From: Gaeumannomyces sp. JS-464
Taxonomy: Eukaryota; Ascomycota; Sordariomycetes; Magnaporthales; Magnaporthaceae
DNA length: 64,000 nucleotides
Direction: 5' to 3'
NCBI GenBank assembly: GCA_002197995.1
Contig: NGZR01000006.1
Coordinates: 1,911,001-1,975,000 of the forward strand
A program made the translations under genes and the position numbers. The notes below the pieces were generated by a model, which made no database searches, had not been told where the DNA came from, and worked only from the letters and a program-made list of their open reading frames with translations. Numbering within the stretch: the stretch's first letter is position 1; every line of letters begins with the position of its first letter. This document shows positions 1-12,300 of this stretch, piece after piece.

Positions 1-3000
1 ACGAGGCCGAAGCTCTGCCCGTCATGGCCATGTATAAAAAAATAAATAAAAATAAAAAGAAGAAAGAAAGAAAATTCTCAACTGTTATCATAGGACATTG
101 GCGTCATGCAAAGCCCCGGGTTCCCACTGATCGGTGCCGCGGATCTGCCTTGCCGTCTCGCGGTCCCGTTTGACCCCCGAGATGGAGCAAGTATTTGGTC
201 GATGTGAGGGCCAGTTGGTGATGCGTGGGTAAAGGTGTCTGTCAGACGAGAGGCAAAACCAGAAATGGGAAATCCATTCATGAGGAAGAATAGCTATTTC
301 CTCGGGTGGCGGTAGCTTATCTAGTTGGGCTTCGGCGAACCGAGAAGGTGTCGAGACCGATGAAGACGACGGCCGCCTCGTTTTGCGTACCTTGCCGATC
401 CTCTCGCGTGTCCAGCCAGTAGTGCCCGCCCGCCATGGGACGGGCGCTGCCGGCCAGAGGGATGACGAAGCTTTGCAGCACAGCCCGTCGGGCGTCAAGT
501 TCCTTCGTTCCCTGTAGACTGCAGGATGACGGGTATGAGAAGGACAGGCTGCATGGCCCCCGAGGCCCCCGAGGCCGCCGGGCAGGTAGACAGTCGCCCG
601 TCCTGCATCACCTGTTTGGGGGACTTTTGCCCAACTGCTCACTGCTGATTCGGATTTCGGACGGTCTGGGAATAACATGGAGGGGGGAACAGGCGGACAG
701 GAACACGCGGCGGTGGTTGTTTGCGTCTCGCCCTGGTGCATGGGGCCGTGCCTCGCATTGCAGTCTCGCCGTTGAGCCAAGGCGGTTCTGGGAATAGCGC
801 GATTCCTTCGGGCTCCCCTCCGGCTTGGCAACTCGAGCCCGAGCCCCGACGACGACGGAGGCGCGGCAGTTGATTGCGCCGGTGAGGCCCCCATCCGGAA
901 CCGACGGCATCTTTTATTTGTCGTCGCCATTCGCCTTGAGCGTAATTTGAGCGTAATTTTCTTTGCTCTCGCTTGCTTGAGCCACTTCTCTAGAAGGACC
1001 CCAGCAGACAGGTAGTCCCGCTTTCGGGCGTCCGCTAGTCTCACTTACACTGCCAACAGTGCTGGCGGCGTTTTGGCACGCCCACCGCCTATTCATCCAA
1101 ATCCGAAGCAGGAAGCGTTTGCCAGATGTTTGGAGGCTGACGAGAAATGCCACCTTCCTCGGACGAGTTCGTTCACCCCTTTACTTTTTTTTTTTTTTTG
1201 TCTCGCACAACAACGCATCTACACGTAAGACAGGGCCCTCTTTCGTCCCTACTTCCCAGATGCTTTTTACACCCCCGGGCTGACTTGGGGCTGTAAATCT
1301 CCAACCTCCTTCCTGGTCAGAATGCCGCACTCTGGGACAAAAAGAAAATATGGACCATGCCAACTGAACAGCATGTACTTGGTCTTCCTCCGATATTTGT
1401 GACCCGTGGGGCCTCAGACGCTCGCTTTTTTTTTTCGGATTTTTTCTCCGGTCCAATGCTCACCGGGATGCCCAGGCCTGAAACCGAAGCATATGCACAT
1501 ATGTGTCCATGAAATAGCCAGAGACCTCAAAATATGCAGGCAGGCCAGACGATACGAGGTCAGAAGACGCAGAGTTCATCTAGTTTTTGCGTGTTGGGGC
1601 ACATAGAGTATATGACAAAGGGATCGCAGCCGCTTTGTCGGTCAATCACACCGACAAGAAACAACAGGGCTGGCTCGGTAATTTGATCAGACCTGAACTG
1701 CAGGGCAACAGGGGCTTCGGGGTGCGCCACCACAGCGGTTCAGTGGACATAGATCCAATCTTGGCTTGGTCGGACCACTGGGAGCCGCGCGATCGGGACG
1801 TCCAGTGGGGGTGGAGCCGCCCCACGACGCACTAGATGCTATGACTGAAATTGGAGGACAACATTGAAGTCAGCCAGAAATTTCGGCCCTCCAACACCCA
1901 TGCTGAAGCCCGGGGAAGCTTCAGCCCAGCTCGTCAGCTGACAGCCGGGATGCAAAATGCTGCCAGGGGTGTCCATCACCTTGCAGCGCTGAATCAAAGG
2001 AGAAGCAAGTTCAGTACGGCTCGGTCTCGGCGGTGCAGGCAGGACTGCTGGCTTGCTGTCCTCGGCGCTTGCCAACCAGACGAAGAGGGGATATGGTACG
2101 GGTGTGCCAGCAAGCCCGCTGTCAGTTTGGACTCGGATCGGGATGGATCGCCGCCGGGCCTCGTCGCCAAGCTTTTCTGGCAACCCGACGGCGAGCACCA
2201 GTGGCAGGGGCCAGCAGCAGCTTACACGTAAAGTCGCATCTAGGCAGAAGAGAAATATGAGGTGCTGATATTTCGTCCAATGTGCCTGCCGGCGTGACGG
2301 AAGGAAACGACCGTTGCTGGTTGGCCCCCAAGCGACAAGCGTCTAAACCCTCCTCGTCGGTGTCTTGGGATACCGCCGCCCCTGACAATCGAAAAGACGC
2401 CACATTGGACAAGCCAAGAAGCCCTAAAATGGCGCTTTGTCGCGCTGCAGCTCGTGCGTCTGCAATAAGAAGGGGGCGTGTGTGTGATGCGAGAGAAGCA
2501 AATCACGACTTGATGCGTACGAGCGAGGGATTTCCTGATGCGGACTTTGCTTCTCTCGACTCCAAGCCCGCGATAAAAGAAGTTAAAGGGGGTTTTTTTT
2601 TTCCCCCAGGTCCATGACGGTATTGTATGACAATGCATATGCGCCGCTTTACCGGCAGCTCGGCACCTCGCAGGGCAACTGATGCACGCTCATTTTTGTG
2701 CGATGAGGTCGAACGGGACACAGGTGCAGGAACTTGCCGAGATACCGGAAGAAAATACTAGTTTCGGTTTGAGTGTGTGTGGGTGGCGCGCAAACCGTTC
2801 GAGTGGCAGCATAAACGACTCTTTCATCCGCTGGTCTCTTCTTCTCTGCAGTGCTTCGGCCGTCCAGCCTCCAGCTGCGCTTCTCCATGGCGCCAGGCCC
2901 AAAATGAGACGGCGTCGGTACCGTTATGCCGCAGGCGCCCTGACACTAACACACAAACAATGATGATCCGAAATGCCACAGACAGAACGGGCTTGGTACT

Positions 3001-3917
3001 AGGTAGCCAAGTGCTCCAAGTATCTACGTGTGGGTACGGGCATCAAGGGGCAAACCATCCGATCACCTTGGACATGGCAGATGCTAGAAAACTATGGGTC
3101 CTCTGGCAGCAAAGCCACGCAGCTGAGTCCAAGAGGAGCAGAAAGGTCCCCGGATGATGCCGCTGACATGGTAGGAGGGCGAGGAGGCGCGACGCAGAAC
3201 AATGCCACAATCCCTTCTCATATCACATATTCCTTGTCTCGAATTCGCCTCTATTTGTTTTATGCTTTTTTGTCAAGGCCGCGGCGGCGCGGAAACAGGG
3301 GTGGTGGTGATGAGGATCATCCTGAACCTCGTCGCATTGGCTTCGTCCCCCTGCGCCCGCCTTTCTGGAACAGTCCTAGCGCGGCCGTCTCTTGCCCTGT
3401 GGCCCTCCGCAGCTTTGGTCGGCCAGCCGTGCATCCAAAGAGTCCATACCGCACCCCCAACATCACCGCTGCCCACCGTACAAGCGCCTGGGCCCTGCAG
3501 GGATGGGTCAAGGACAATGGCCACTTGCAAGGCTTGGGATGGAACCGAGGGAAACAGGCACACCTGGCTTTGTTTTTTTTTTTTCTCTTGGCTTCTTTAC
3601 TTTTTTCCCCCTCAGGTGGCTCGATGGGGCCAAGGGTTGGCAAACGTCTGCGCGGCTGCACTGCATCGTATCACGCTGGTCCGTGACAACCGCCCATACG
3701 AGCAAGTGCGCCCAGCTAGCATCCAGTTCCCCTTTTCGGGCAAGATGCAATCCTATCGTCGGGATCATCCTCTCCCACCACACCCAAAACGGACCGCCCT
3801 TAAGCCTACGCACTCCCTGCATGGGGGGTGCGCAAGCGCTGGCGAGGGTGAGAAACCACCTTGACGCCGGGGCTGGCGGGCTAGCTGGAGGATGGCCGAA
3901 GTGATCCCTCCCGGTGA
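1..3917. other. Intergenic region, no gene recognised
   Basis: About 3.9 kb with no reading frame that resembles a known protein family. The longest open frames (up to about 318 codons on the minus strand near 88-1044) have low-complexity, arginine- and serine-rich translations without domain character and no splice-supported continuation. The stretch contains several T runs, for example near 1183-1198 and 3571-3580, and CT-rich patches typical of fungal intergenic DNA. It probably holds the distal promoter of the downstream laccase. Confidence 0.5.
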
Positions 3918-3971
3918 TATAAAAGTGACCCTTTCCCTGTCTTCACTCTCCCTCTCGAATCTGTCTGAACC
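3918..3971 (+). promoter_or_regulatory. Laccase core promoter: TATA box and CT-rich leader
   Basis: TATAAAA lies at 3918-3924, followed by a pyrimidine-rich stretch (3931-3960) of the kind fungi use around transcription starts, and then an ATG at 3972 in a strong ACCATGG context. A GGCTAG hexamer, which fits the XlnR consensus GGCTAR, lies at 3879-3884 about 35 bp upstream of the TATA box. The TATA-CT-ATG arrangement is seen directly; the XlnR site is only a six-base match and could be chance. Confidence 0.5.
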
Positions 3972-6201
3972 ATGGTCGACAGCTTCGTCTTAGTGGGCAG
4001 CATCTTTTGACCTGTGGAAGCGCTGGGAGTCTTTCCTTTCGTTATACCGACACTCGTTTTATATACAGGGACACTTCGTCACAGAAGTGTTTACCTCATA
4101 ATTAACCCCCCACATTCGTTACAAACTTTTCTCGACGGGTTCAGGAGCAGGGTGAAGGGCGAGGCCAAGTCCGCCTTTCACACGATCTGCAAGCTTGCCC
4201 AGGAGAAGACCAACGGGTAGGTTGCCGCAAGTCCCGGCCCCATGGGCACGACAAGGCGCTTAGGCTGACATTCACCAGAAAATCACGGCTCGGAACACTG
4301 CTTGCACCCCTCCTGCCTGTCTTCCTGTCCAACAACCCCCTCCCTCACGGCCGCCCCTGGGGAGACAAGACCATCGTGGGCACCAACCCTTACCATGGCT
4401 GCCCCACCACCGGCGTCATCCGCTCCTACGACTTCACGCTGAGCCGTGCCAACATCGCCCCAGATGGGTACGAGGTCCCCGCGCTCCTGGTCAACGGCGC
4501 CTTCCCGGGCCCGACCATTGAGGCCAACTGGGGCGACACGATCCAGGTGACGGTCCACAACAACATCACGGGCCCGGAGGAGGGCACCGCCATCCACTGG
4601 CACGGTCTCCTGCAGCGCGGCACCCCCTGGGAGGATGGCGTGCCGGGTGTCACTCAGTGCGCCATAGCCCCCGGCAAGTCGTACACCTACCAGTTCCGGG
4701 CCGATATGTTCGGCACCTCGTGGTACCACTCGCACTTCTCGGCTCAGTACTCTGGCGGCATCTTCGGTCCCATGGTCATCTATGGCCCCGAGAGCCTGGC
4801 TTACGATGTCGACCTCGGCCCGGTTATGCTTACTGGTAAGTTCGGTGCATCTTCCTCGGCGCTTCTCCCGACTTCAATAGTCTTGCCGACTGCTGCATCT
4901 GAACGACGTGGTGGTGGTCCTGCTGCGCTGCCGCCGTATGAGGACCCCTGAAAACTAGGAGCGGGGAGCAATCTGTTAACCTGCTGTTTTCTACCCTCTC
5001 ATAGACTGGTACCACAAGGGATACCTGAAGATCATCGAGGCAATGCTCGCGCCCGGCGGCAGCCCCAGGGTGTTCTCGGACAACAACCTGATCAACGGCA
5101 AGATGAACTTTGACTGCACAAAGGTGGCCCAGGGCGACAAGACAAAGTGCACGTCCAACGCGGGCATCTCCAAGTTCAAGTTCCAGAAGGGAAAGACGCA
5201 CCGCCTGCGCCTCATCAACTCGGGCGCCGACGGCGTCCAGCGATTCTCCATCGACCAGCACACCATGACTGTCATCGCCAACGACTTCATCCCCATCAAG
5301 CCCTACGAGGCCAAGGTCGTGACCCTGGGCGTGGGCCAGCGCGTCGACGTCATCGTCAAGGCCGACGTAGGCGACTCCAAGAGCGCCTACTGGATGCGCA
5401 GCAACCTGACCAGCTGCACGCCCGCCCGCCAGCCCTTCGCCGTCGCGGCCATCTACTACGACGAGGACACGGGCGCCGACCCGACCAGCCAGCCGTGGGC
5501 CGTCGCCGACCCGGGCACGTGCGCCAACGACGACCTCTCCCTGACGACGCCTCTGTTCCCCATCCCGGCCTACAACCCCAGCTACTCGCACACGTACAAC
5601 ATCGAGCTCTTCAGGAACGCGTCGAACGTGACACTGTGGAAGTTTGACGGCGTCAGCGCCCGCGTCAACATGAACTCGCCGCCGCTGCTGCTCGCCAACC
5701 TGGGCAACACCAGCTTCCCTGACGAGTGGAACGTGCACAACGTCGGCAGCAACACGTCAATCCGCATGGTCGTCGTCAACAAGACCCCTGCGGCGTGAGT
5801 TCTCTCTCTCTCCCTCTCTCCAGCTTCTTTTCTTTTACTAACTGGGCAACAACAGTCACCCCATGCACCTCCACGGCGCCAACTTCCAGGTTCTGGCCGA
5901 GGGCGTGGGCCAGTGGGACGGCAAGACGGTCGTGAACCCGGAGAACCCGATGCGGCGCGACGTGCAGCAGATCCGCGGCGGCGGCTACCTGGTGCTGCAG
6001 TTCGAGTCTGACAACGCGGGCGCGTGGCCATTTCACTGCCACATCGCCTGGCACGCCTCGGGCGGCTTCTTCTCGACCTTCCTGGTCCAGCCGGAGGAGA
6101 TCAAGAAGTTCCAGATCCCGCTCAGCGTCGCCCAGGTCTGCCGCGACTGGGCCGCCTACACTCAGACCAACGTGCCGCTCCAGATCGACAGCGGCCTGTG
6201 A
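3972..6201 (+). CDS. Laccase (multicopper oxidase), secreted
   Basis: Blue multicopper oxidase that would oxidise phenolic substrates and reduce O2 to water outside the cell. All four copper signatures are visible: HWHG near 4590, WYHSH near 4720, HPMHLHG at 5857-5877 and HCHIAWH near 6036. The protein ends exactly in DSGL, the C-terminal plug of ascomycete laccases. Exons supported by splice sites: up to 4216, 4279-4835, 5005-5794 and 5856-6201, with introns 4217-4278, 4836-5004 and 5795-5855; the last has a CTAAC branch point. The 5' end is not solved. The ATG at 3972 sits well behind a TATA box but its frame stops after 12 codons, so an extra early intron (for example 3993-4202, which keeps frame) or a sequence error must be assumed. 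A hydrophobic [10 protein letters not shown] segment at about 4298-4327 probably belongs to the signal sequence. The axial position at the type 1 copper is Phe, not the usual ascomycete Leu. Confidence 0.93.
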
Positions 6202-9200
6202 GAGTGGGTTTTTGGGGGCTTGGGACTGGTGATGTCTTGGTATTTAGGCGGCCTTCATGGGGGACGGGAGGGGGATTAGGAGTGTGAAGGTTCCCTGTGC
6301 AGCATCCTGCGAGTGTGCGGCTCGCATGGCATCCGATATCGAGCGCCACACCAGCAGGGGCGGCAGGGAGTGTAATAATTGTCAAATCGTTGTTGTTTTT
6401 TCCCGCTGTTTATAAGGCTCGATAGAAACCAGCGACAATAAACCGACACGTGGTAATTTCGTGTGAGAACATCGGTGTGCCGTGATAGAGCGTCCAATGC
6501 CTAGGTACGCTTTTATACGATAACCTAACCAGCATGCCCCAGGCACCATATGCCCGAAATCGTATGATACTCTGTAGTCATCAATATCATCTGGTTGTCG
6601 GTGGCCATAAGCAGACCGAGTTGGGAGAATGATGCATCTTTGCGAGGCACGAAAAAACAGAGCCGCCAAAATCACAGGGCTAGCTAACGGTGGCCACACC
6701 CGAAAGGATGATCCCTCTCGCCGCCAACGCACGCCAAGCCGGAGTGTCCGTGGTTCCGGCCAGTGGTCCGAAACCGCCGGCGGCGCGGTCAGTGCGTCTA
6801 CCCTCCCTTGGTTGGTTATCACTCGTTCACCGGCCGACGGAACTTTCCATGGCGTGTGCTGACTGCACCGGGCCGGCAGCGCATGTCCGAGAACTTACTA
6901 CGTCCCTTGCCTTCCGGCTGACGAACCTCTTTCTTTTTTTTCTTTTTTCTTCTTGTCTTTTCCTCCACTCTTGTTCGGCTTTGTTTCTCTTCCTAGGTTT
7001 CCTATTTTCTTCTCGATTGTTTTTAGGCTGTACATCAACATCGGTTTCCTGTTCTTCCCTGTCGAACCAATCCGTTAATGTGCTAGTCGTCAAAGATTGC
7101 TCATAGGGCCGGGCCGACTCGCAAAAGGGGACGCCCCCGGACTGGCTCCCCCGCAATACAGAGGCTCGACAGATGCGAGGCGCTAGCAAGAAGTTTATAC
7201 AGGGGCCTGCAGGCATGGCAGTCGCTCCTTTTGGACATGGGATTATCGGGGGTGGTCCTATAGCTACCCTGCAATCGAACAGGCGGGGAAAAGACAGTTT
7301 CGGCATGGCCGGCTGCGAACGCTCTTTTTTTTTTTTTTTTTTTTTTTTCCTTTGTGTTTTTGCCCACTCCCTTGCCGTCCTTTCACGTGGCAGCAGGCCA
7401 TGTACCCTCCCAAACGCAACCTTGCAGCAGCCATTACAGCCCGGTGATGACGTTGTCGTGTCGCAGCCCAGAATGTCGGGCCACGACAGGAGAGCTGGCA
7501 GCTGTGGGGTGGATCGGTCTGCATGTCTAGGTACCTACCAGGTCGTATAGAACACAAATGTCGTCGGCAGATGAGCTTGCACTTGCAGGGTGTTTCTCGG
7601 TGTAGGAGCCCCCAGAGATCTCCCGGGCTGGCAGAGCCCCAAATAGAATGGCGGCCCTCCACAATAACTGCCAGACGTCGTTTAGGCCTGGCGATGCCAA
7701 GACACCAACCGCCCCACGGTCGCCAACCTTGGGTGAAAGCAAATTATTACTGGGTGCGGTAGTGTCTCCGGCCGAGAGAGGCTCCGGACTTGTTTCCCCA
7801 GAGCTTCCCTCAGCCGGGCGGTGGAATCCTGGGGGTGAAGAGGGTGGGTGGCACTGGGCGTGATGGCAGGAGCAGAATCCCCCGAGTCAATCCTCTTTTT
7901 TTCTTCTTCTTCTTTCTCCCTCTGAGTTCCGCAGCCCCGTTTTGCCTGCAACCCACGCGCAGGGACCGCATTTCCCCCAGCTCCAACCACTCAAGACTCA
8001 GGGTCAAGCGGGCTGGCGAGTCGGGTTGGACCTTGGTCTGGGGATGTGCCTGGGGCCGTCGGGGTGCTATCCAGCGCTGGGATTGGCGGGTTCGCTGGCG
8101 CTCTCGGGCGTGTTTGGGTTTGAATATTTTCCACTTGTTTGATCTGTCTGCGACTTGTGTTTTTCTTCCTTTTTATCTTTTATATTATCGCTATGTACTC
8201 ATCTTGGTGCACCCTTCCTTGCGTCTTAGATATCTGTTCTTCGATCGGCAGGCGAGCTTGGCAGATGGGGTCACTGGGATTGATACCAGACCTCGCGTGG
8301 GGTGGCTAGGCTGCTTTCAGAAAGTGCGGGGAGAGGAGCTAGCGCAAAAAAAGAAATTGCCAAGGCCGCGTCAACCCTGGTCCCCGGATTCGGCTCTTTT
8401 GGGGAGGCTGTCGCGAAATGGAGATTGAGAGGGAAGTCGCAGATGAGGCAAAAGCTAGCAAGACTCATGCTCTGCATCCCTGCGAAAAGTCCTGGCCACA
8501 CCAAAAAGACGGGGGGGAACAGACCGCTCTTGCAGAGACCTTAATCGCGATGCCGCCTCTGATTCTTTTGGTCTTCTTCGTCCCTTTATGACGGATTATC
8601 GCCCCCTTGGCCAGGCCGCTATTGCCTTCGTCCCTTTGCGCCCTTCGGTCGCAGCAGCCATTGGAAGTGTTCGGGCCCTCGCTCGAGCTTCTTTTCTTGT
8701 TCTGGGTCGCCTTCCGTCATCTTCTTTCTTTTCCTTGGACCGCCTCAGCCTCTTTCGACTGCGCGCGCCGCCCAATGCCTGCTGCCGACTGGCCGGGTCT
8801 TTCTGGAGTTGGCTTGCTGGCGGGGGTTCATCGGAATCATAATCATAATCCTCGGTAGATCGGCCTCCGAGTCCAAAGTGCGCCCAGCCGACCGAACGAC
8901 GAGGGCCATCCGGCAGGCCCAACGCCGCGCGACGAAATCGGAGAGCTGAACAGAAGGGGAACAGAAGGATTTTGAAACGCCGTCCACACTTGCGTTAGGC
9001 GCTCACAGGTGAGCCTCGAGAAAGGCGCCACGGGGAAGCACGTCGCCCGCCCGCCCGCGCGCTTCCGGTAAAAAGGAGAGAAGAGCGAGAGATCAGCCGA
9101 GGCGGTTTTTAGCGTACTCAGCGGCAGCGCACGGCTCACGGCACACGTACACGGCGCACACACAGCACAAAGACGGGCGCTCGACGACATCGTCCATCCA

Positions 9201-9394
9201 TAGCCTTTCCGCTTCTGCACCTGTCAAAATCGCACCAGCCGGCCGCGCCTGTCCGCCTGCGCTATCCAATCAAAGTGGGACAGGGAAACGCCCGAGAAAG
9301 GGGAACGTGCTACAACGGAAGCGCAAACGGCCGCAGACCGGGCGCCACCGTCCGCCTTGTTAACCCTGCCCCGTCCCCCCGTGACATAGAGACG
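6202..9394. other. Intergenic region between laccase and XlnR-family gene
   Basis: About 3.2 kb with no convincing gene. It includes the laccase 3' flank, several T-rich tracts (6931-6960 and a run of about 26 T at 7324-7349) and, nearer 9000-9390, GC-rich sequence with CA- and CG-rich patches that is probably the promoter and 5' leader of the downstream regulator. Open frames here are short and low in complexity. Confidence 0.5.
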
Positions 9395-12300
9395 ATGGAA
9401 GTCGACAACCGCACGGCTGCCGCAGACGAGATGGCGGTCGAATCGCCCACCATCGTCAGCGAGGTGGTCGACGAGGAGCTGTCGGAGCACGCGCGGCCCC
9501 GGAAGCGCACGCGGCGCGCCTGCGACAAGTGCTCGGCCTCGCGCACGCGCTGCAACGGCGAATGCCCATGGTACGTTCGTCCCAATTATCTCCCTTCCTT
9601 GCCCCCGGGCGTCCCGAGTCCTCCCGACCCCGCACGCATGCACTGCCAACGGCTGCTGCAACCCATCTTCTTTGTCCTCCATCCCCTCCTCCATGGCTCG
9701 GGGACGTTGTCTCGACATACGACGCACCGCAAGCTTTTCGACCCTGGCTGCTGCCTGAAAATTCCACGTGGAAAGAAGTCTTCATCGCTGACCGAGACCG
9801 TCCCCTCGTCTTGGCCAAACTCTAGTCGGCGATGCGAAGGTATGCCGTCTCCTGTGCAGGCCCCTTTTTGTCCTTTGTGCGTTTCTCTTGCTGTATAATT
9901 ATATCCCGCCGCTGCCTACCTATCTCTTTGTGTGTTTAAACTCCTCTCGTGTTCGCTCTCATCTAACAACGCATATCCGTCCCCGTTCTCTTCTGTAGAC
10001 TACGGCTACACATGTCGCTACAACCGCGAAATCAAGAAGCGCGGGCGGGCGCCCATATCCATGAGTGGCGCCGGCGGTGACTCGACCCGGTCCGACCTGA
10101 GCCAGTCGCGGGACAACACGAGCCCCAAGGAGAGCTGCCAGACGCGCCGCGGTAGTAATATACACGGCGGCGGCAATCAGCAGCAGTGGCGGCACCAGAG
10201 CCATCGTGCTAGCTTCGGCAGCAGCAACGGCCACGCCCCAGCCTCGCACTACGCAAGCCATCACGGCGGCCACCCCGGAAACACTCCGTCTCCCTCGGTC
10301 TCTTCACCCCCCGGCGGCGGCGGCGGCGCAGCCTTCCACGGCCAGGTGTTATCGCCGCCCAACACAGCCAGCGGTGACGGCAGGACATCGTCCTTCTTCA
10401 TCCAGCGTGCCAACAGTTACAGTGACTCATCCGCGGCCTCGCGACCTCCCCTGCATGGCAGCAGCGGTCATCACGGTGTCGCCGCCCCTGGCCAATCAGC
10501 ATCGCGAGACGGAAGCGGCCTCGCCATCGCGGGACTGCGGCAACAGCAGCATCACAACCATCCAGCTGCGTCCACGTCGGCGACTGTGCTACCGGGAATA
10601 TCGACTGTGCCTGGCGGCCCCACCGCGGCCTCTCCATCCACAGCGCATCCCAGCATCCCCGCCTATCTCCCATCTCTGCACTCACCGGGCACGGGTGCCG
10701 CCGCGGGTGGTGGTAATTATGGAACCGGCGTGCATGCTCACATGCAACTGGCCTCGCTGCTCGACTCGACGGCTGTAATGGACCACCCGGGTATGTCGGC
10801 AGCAGGGATGTCGTCAGCACACCACCATCACCAGTCATCTGCCGCTCTCGCCAGGGCCAGAGGACCGCAGCAGGAGGCGACTAGTCCACCCGGTGCCCGA
10901 GTGCCTTCGGTGGCTGGTAGTCACACGGCAAGCGGACCTGGCGGCGGGGGGACTGACGCATTGCCGTCCGACGAAAGCGCCGGGTACCCTTCACCCGATA
11001 ACGGTGCGGGCAGCGTCACCGGGGCAGTCGGTCCATCTCCGCATACGCAACCCCGAGGAGTCTCATTTAGCGGACAGAGCAGTAGCGGCGGTATTATAGG
11101 CAGGACGCACGGGCGTGGGCACAGTAATGGATCCTTCAGCACGAGCGCGACTTCTGTAACCGGCGGCACCGGCCCTGGTAACAATACTGGCGGGGCGGCC
11201 GAGGCCGGTGGAAGTGGTGGCCTCGGCGGTGGCGCGGCTGGCGGCATGGTATCGGCTTCAACGTCGCCGCTATTCCCTGACATACAGCGCGTGTCGTCTT
11301 TATACAAGGCGCCGAGCGCCGACTGCCGGTACGGCTGCCTCGCCCCCGTGCTCCCATATCTAAGCGACATCATCCCGGCCAGCGTTGCCTGCGACCTGCT
11401 CGACGTGTACCTGACGGAGCCAGGAAGCTCGCTCTTCCGCTGCGCGAGTCCCTACATCCTCACACGCATCTTCCGCAAACGCTCGCTGCTGCACCCGACC
11501 CGACCTCGCCCCACGACCCCGGCCCTCCTGGCCACGATGCTGTGGTGCGCCGCCCAGACGGCCGACATTGTCCTGCTGCATGTGCCTGGGTCGCGCAGCA
11601 AGATCACCAATGCGCTCTATGAGCTGTCGACCTCGCTAATATCCGAAAGGGACCCGGATCGTTGGCGGAGGATACACGGTAAGTCCCAGAGTGTCTAAAC
11701 ATGAAGGGTGAAGTTGTGTTTTGGCTCTCTAGCTGCTATACAAGCTAAGAGTTGCCACCGCTGACGTCGAGAATAATACGCAAACAGGCGGCCTTCGCGT
11801 GGAGAACGACCAGTCGCAGAACCACTACGCAGCCTACATCCGCAACATGCATGGCGGCGGAGTGGGAGGGGTTGGCGCACATCAGCCCGAGACGACGGCG
11901 ACTAACGAGCCCGCGGGTCTAGTGGACGATGTGTTGACCCTGGTGCTGCTGTCTATCGCCGTCTCAGGGGGTGACTTCAAGTCGGACTGCTTCAAGTGGT
12001 GGTCCAAGGCCATTCGTCTCACCCTGGCTCTTGGTCTGCACCGCGAGGACGACCGCTGCTCCGCGTCCGTTTCGCCTTGCGCCAACCCTCTTTGCTCGTG
12101 CCGCCGCGATCAGGACGTGCACACGCTGGCAGGACAGGAGGCATGCGAGGAGCGCCGGCGCGTCTTCTGGCTTGTCTACTGCCTCGACCGTCACCTGTCG
12201 CTGTCGTTTAACAGCGTGCTCTCCATCCCGGACTCGTACTGCGAAGTTTATTCTCCCTTGCCCGAGAGCGTCTGGGAGGACCTCGACGCCGTCTCGTCAA

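Noticed and set aside
88..1044. 318-codon open frame on the minus strand.
   Set aside because: The translation is Arg/Ser-rich without any recognisable motif, and opposite-strand frames are equally open.
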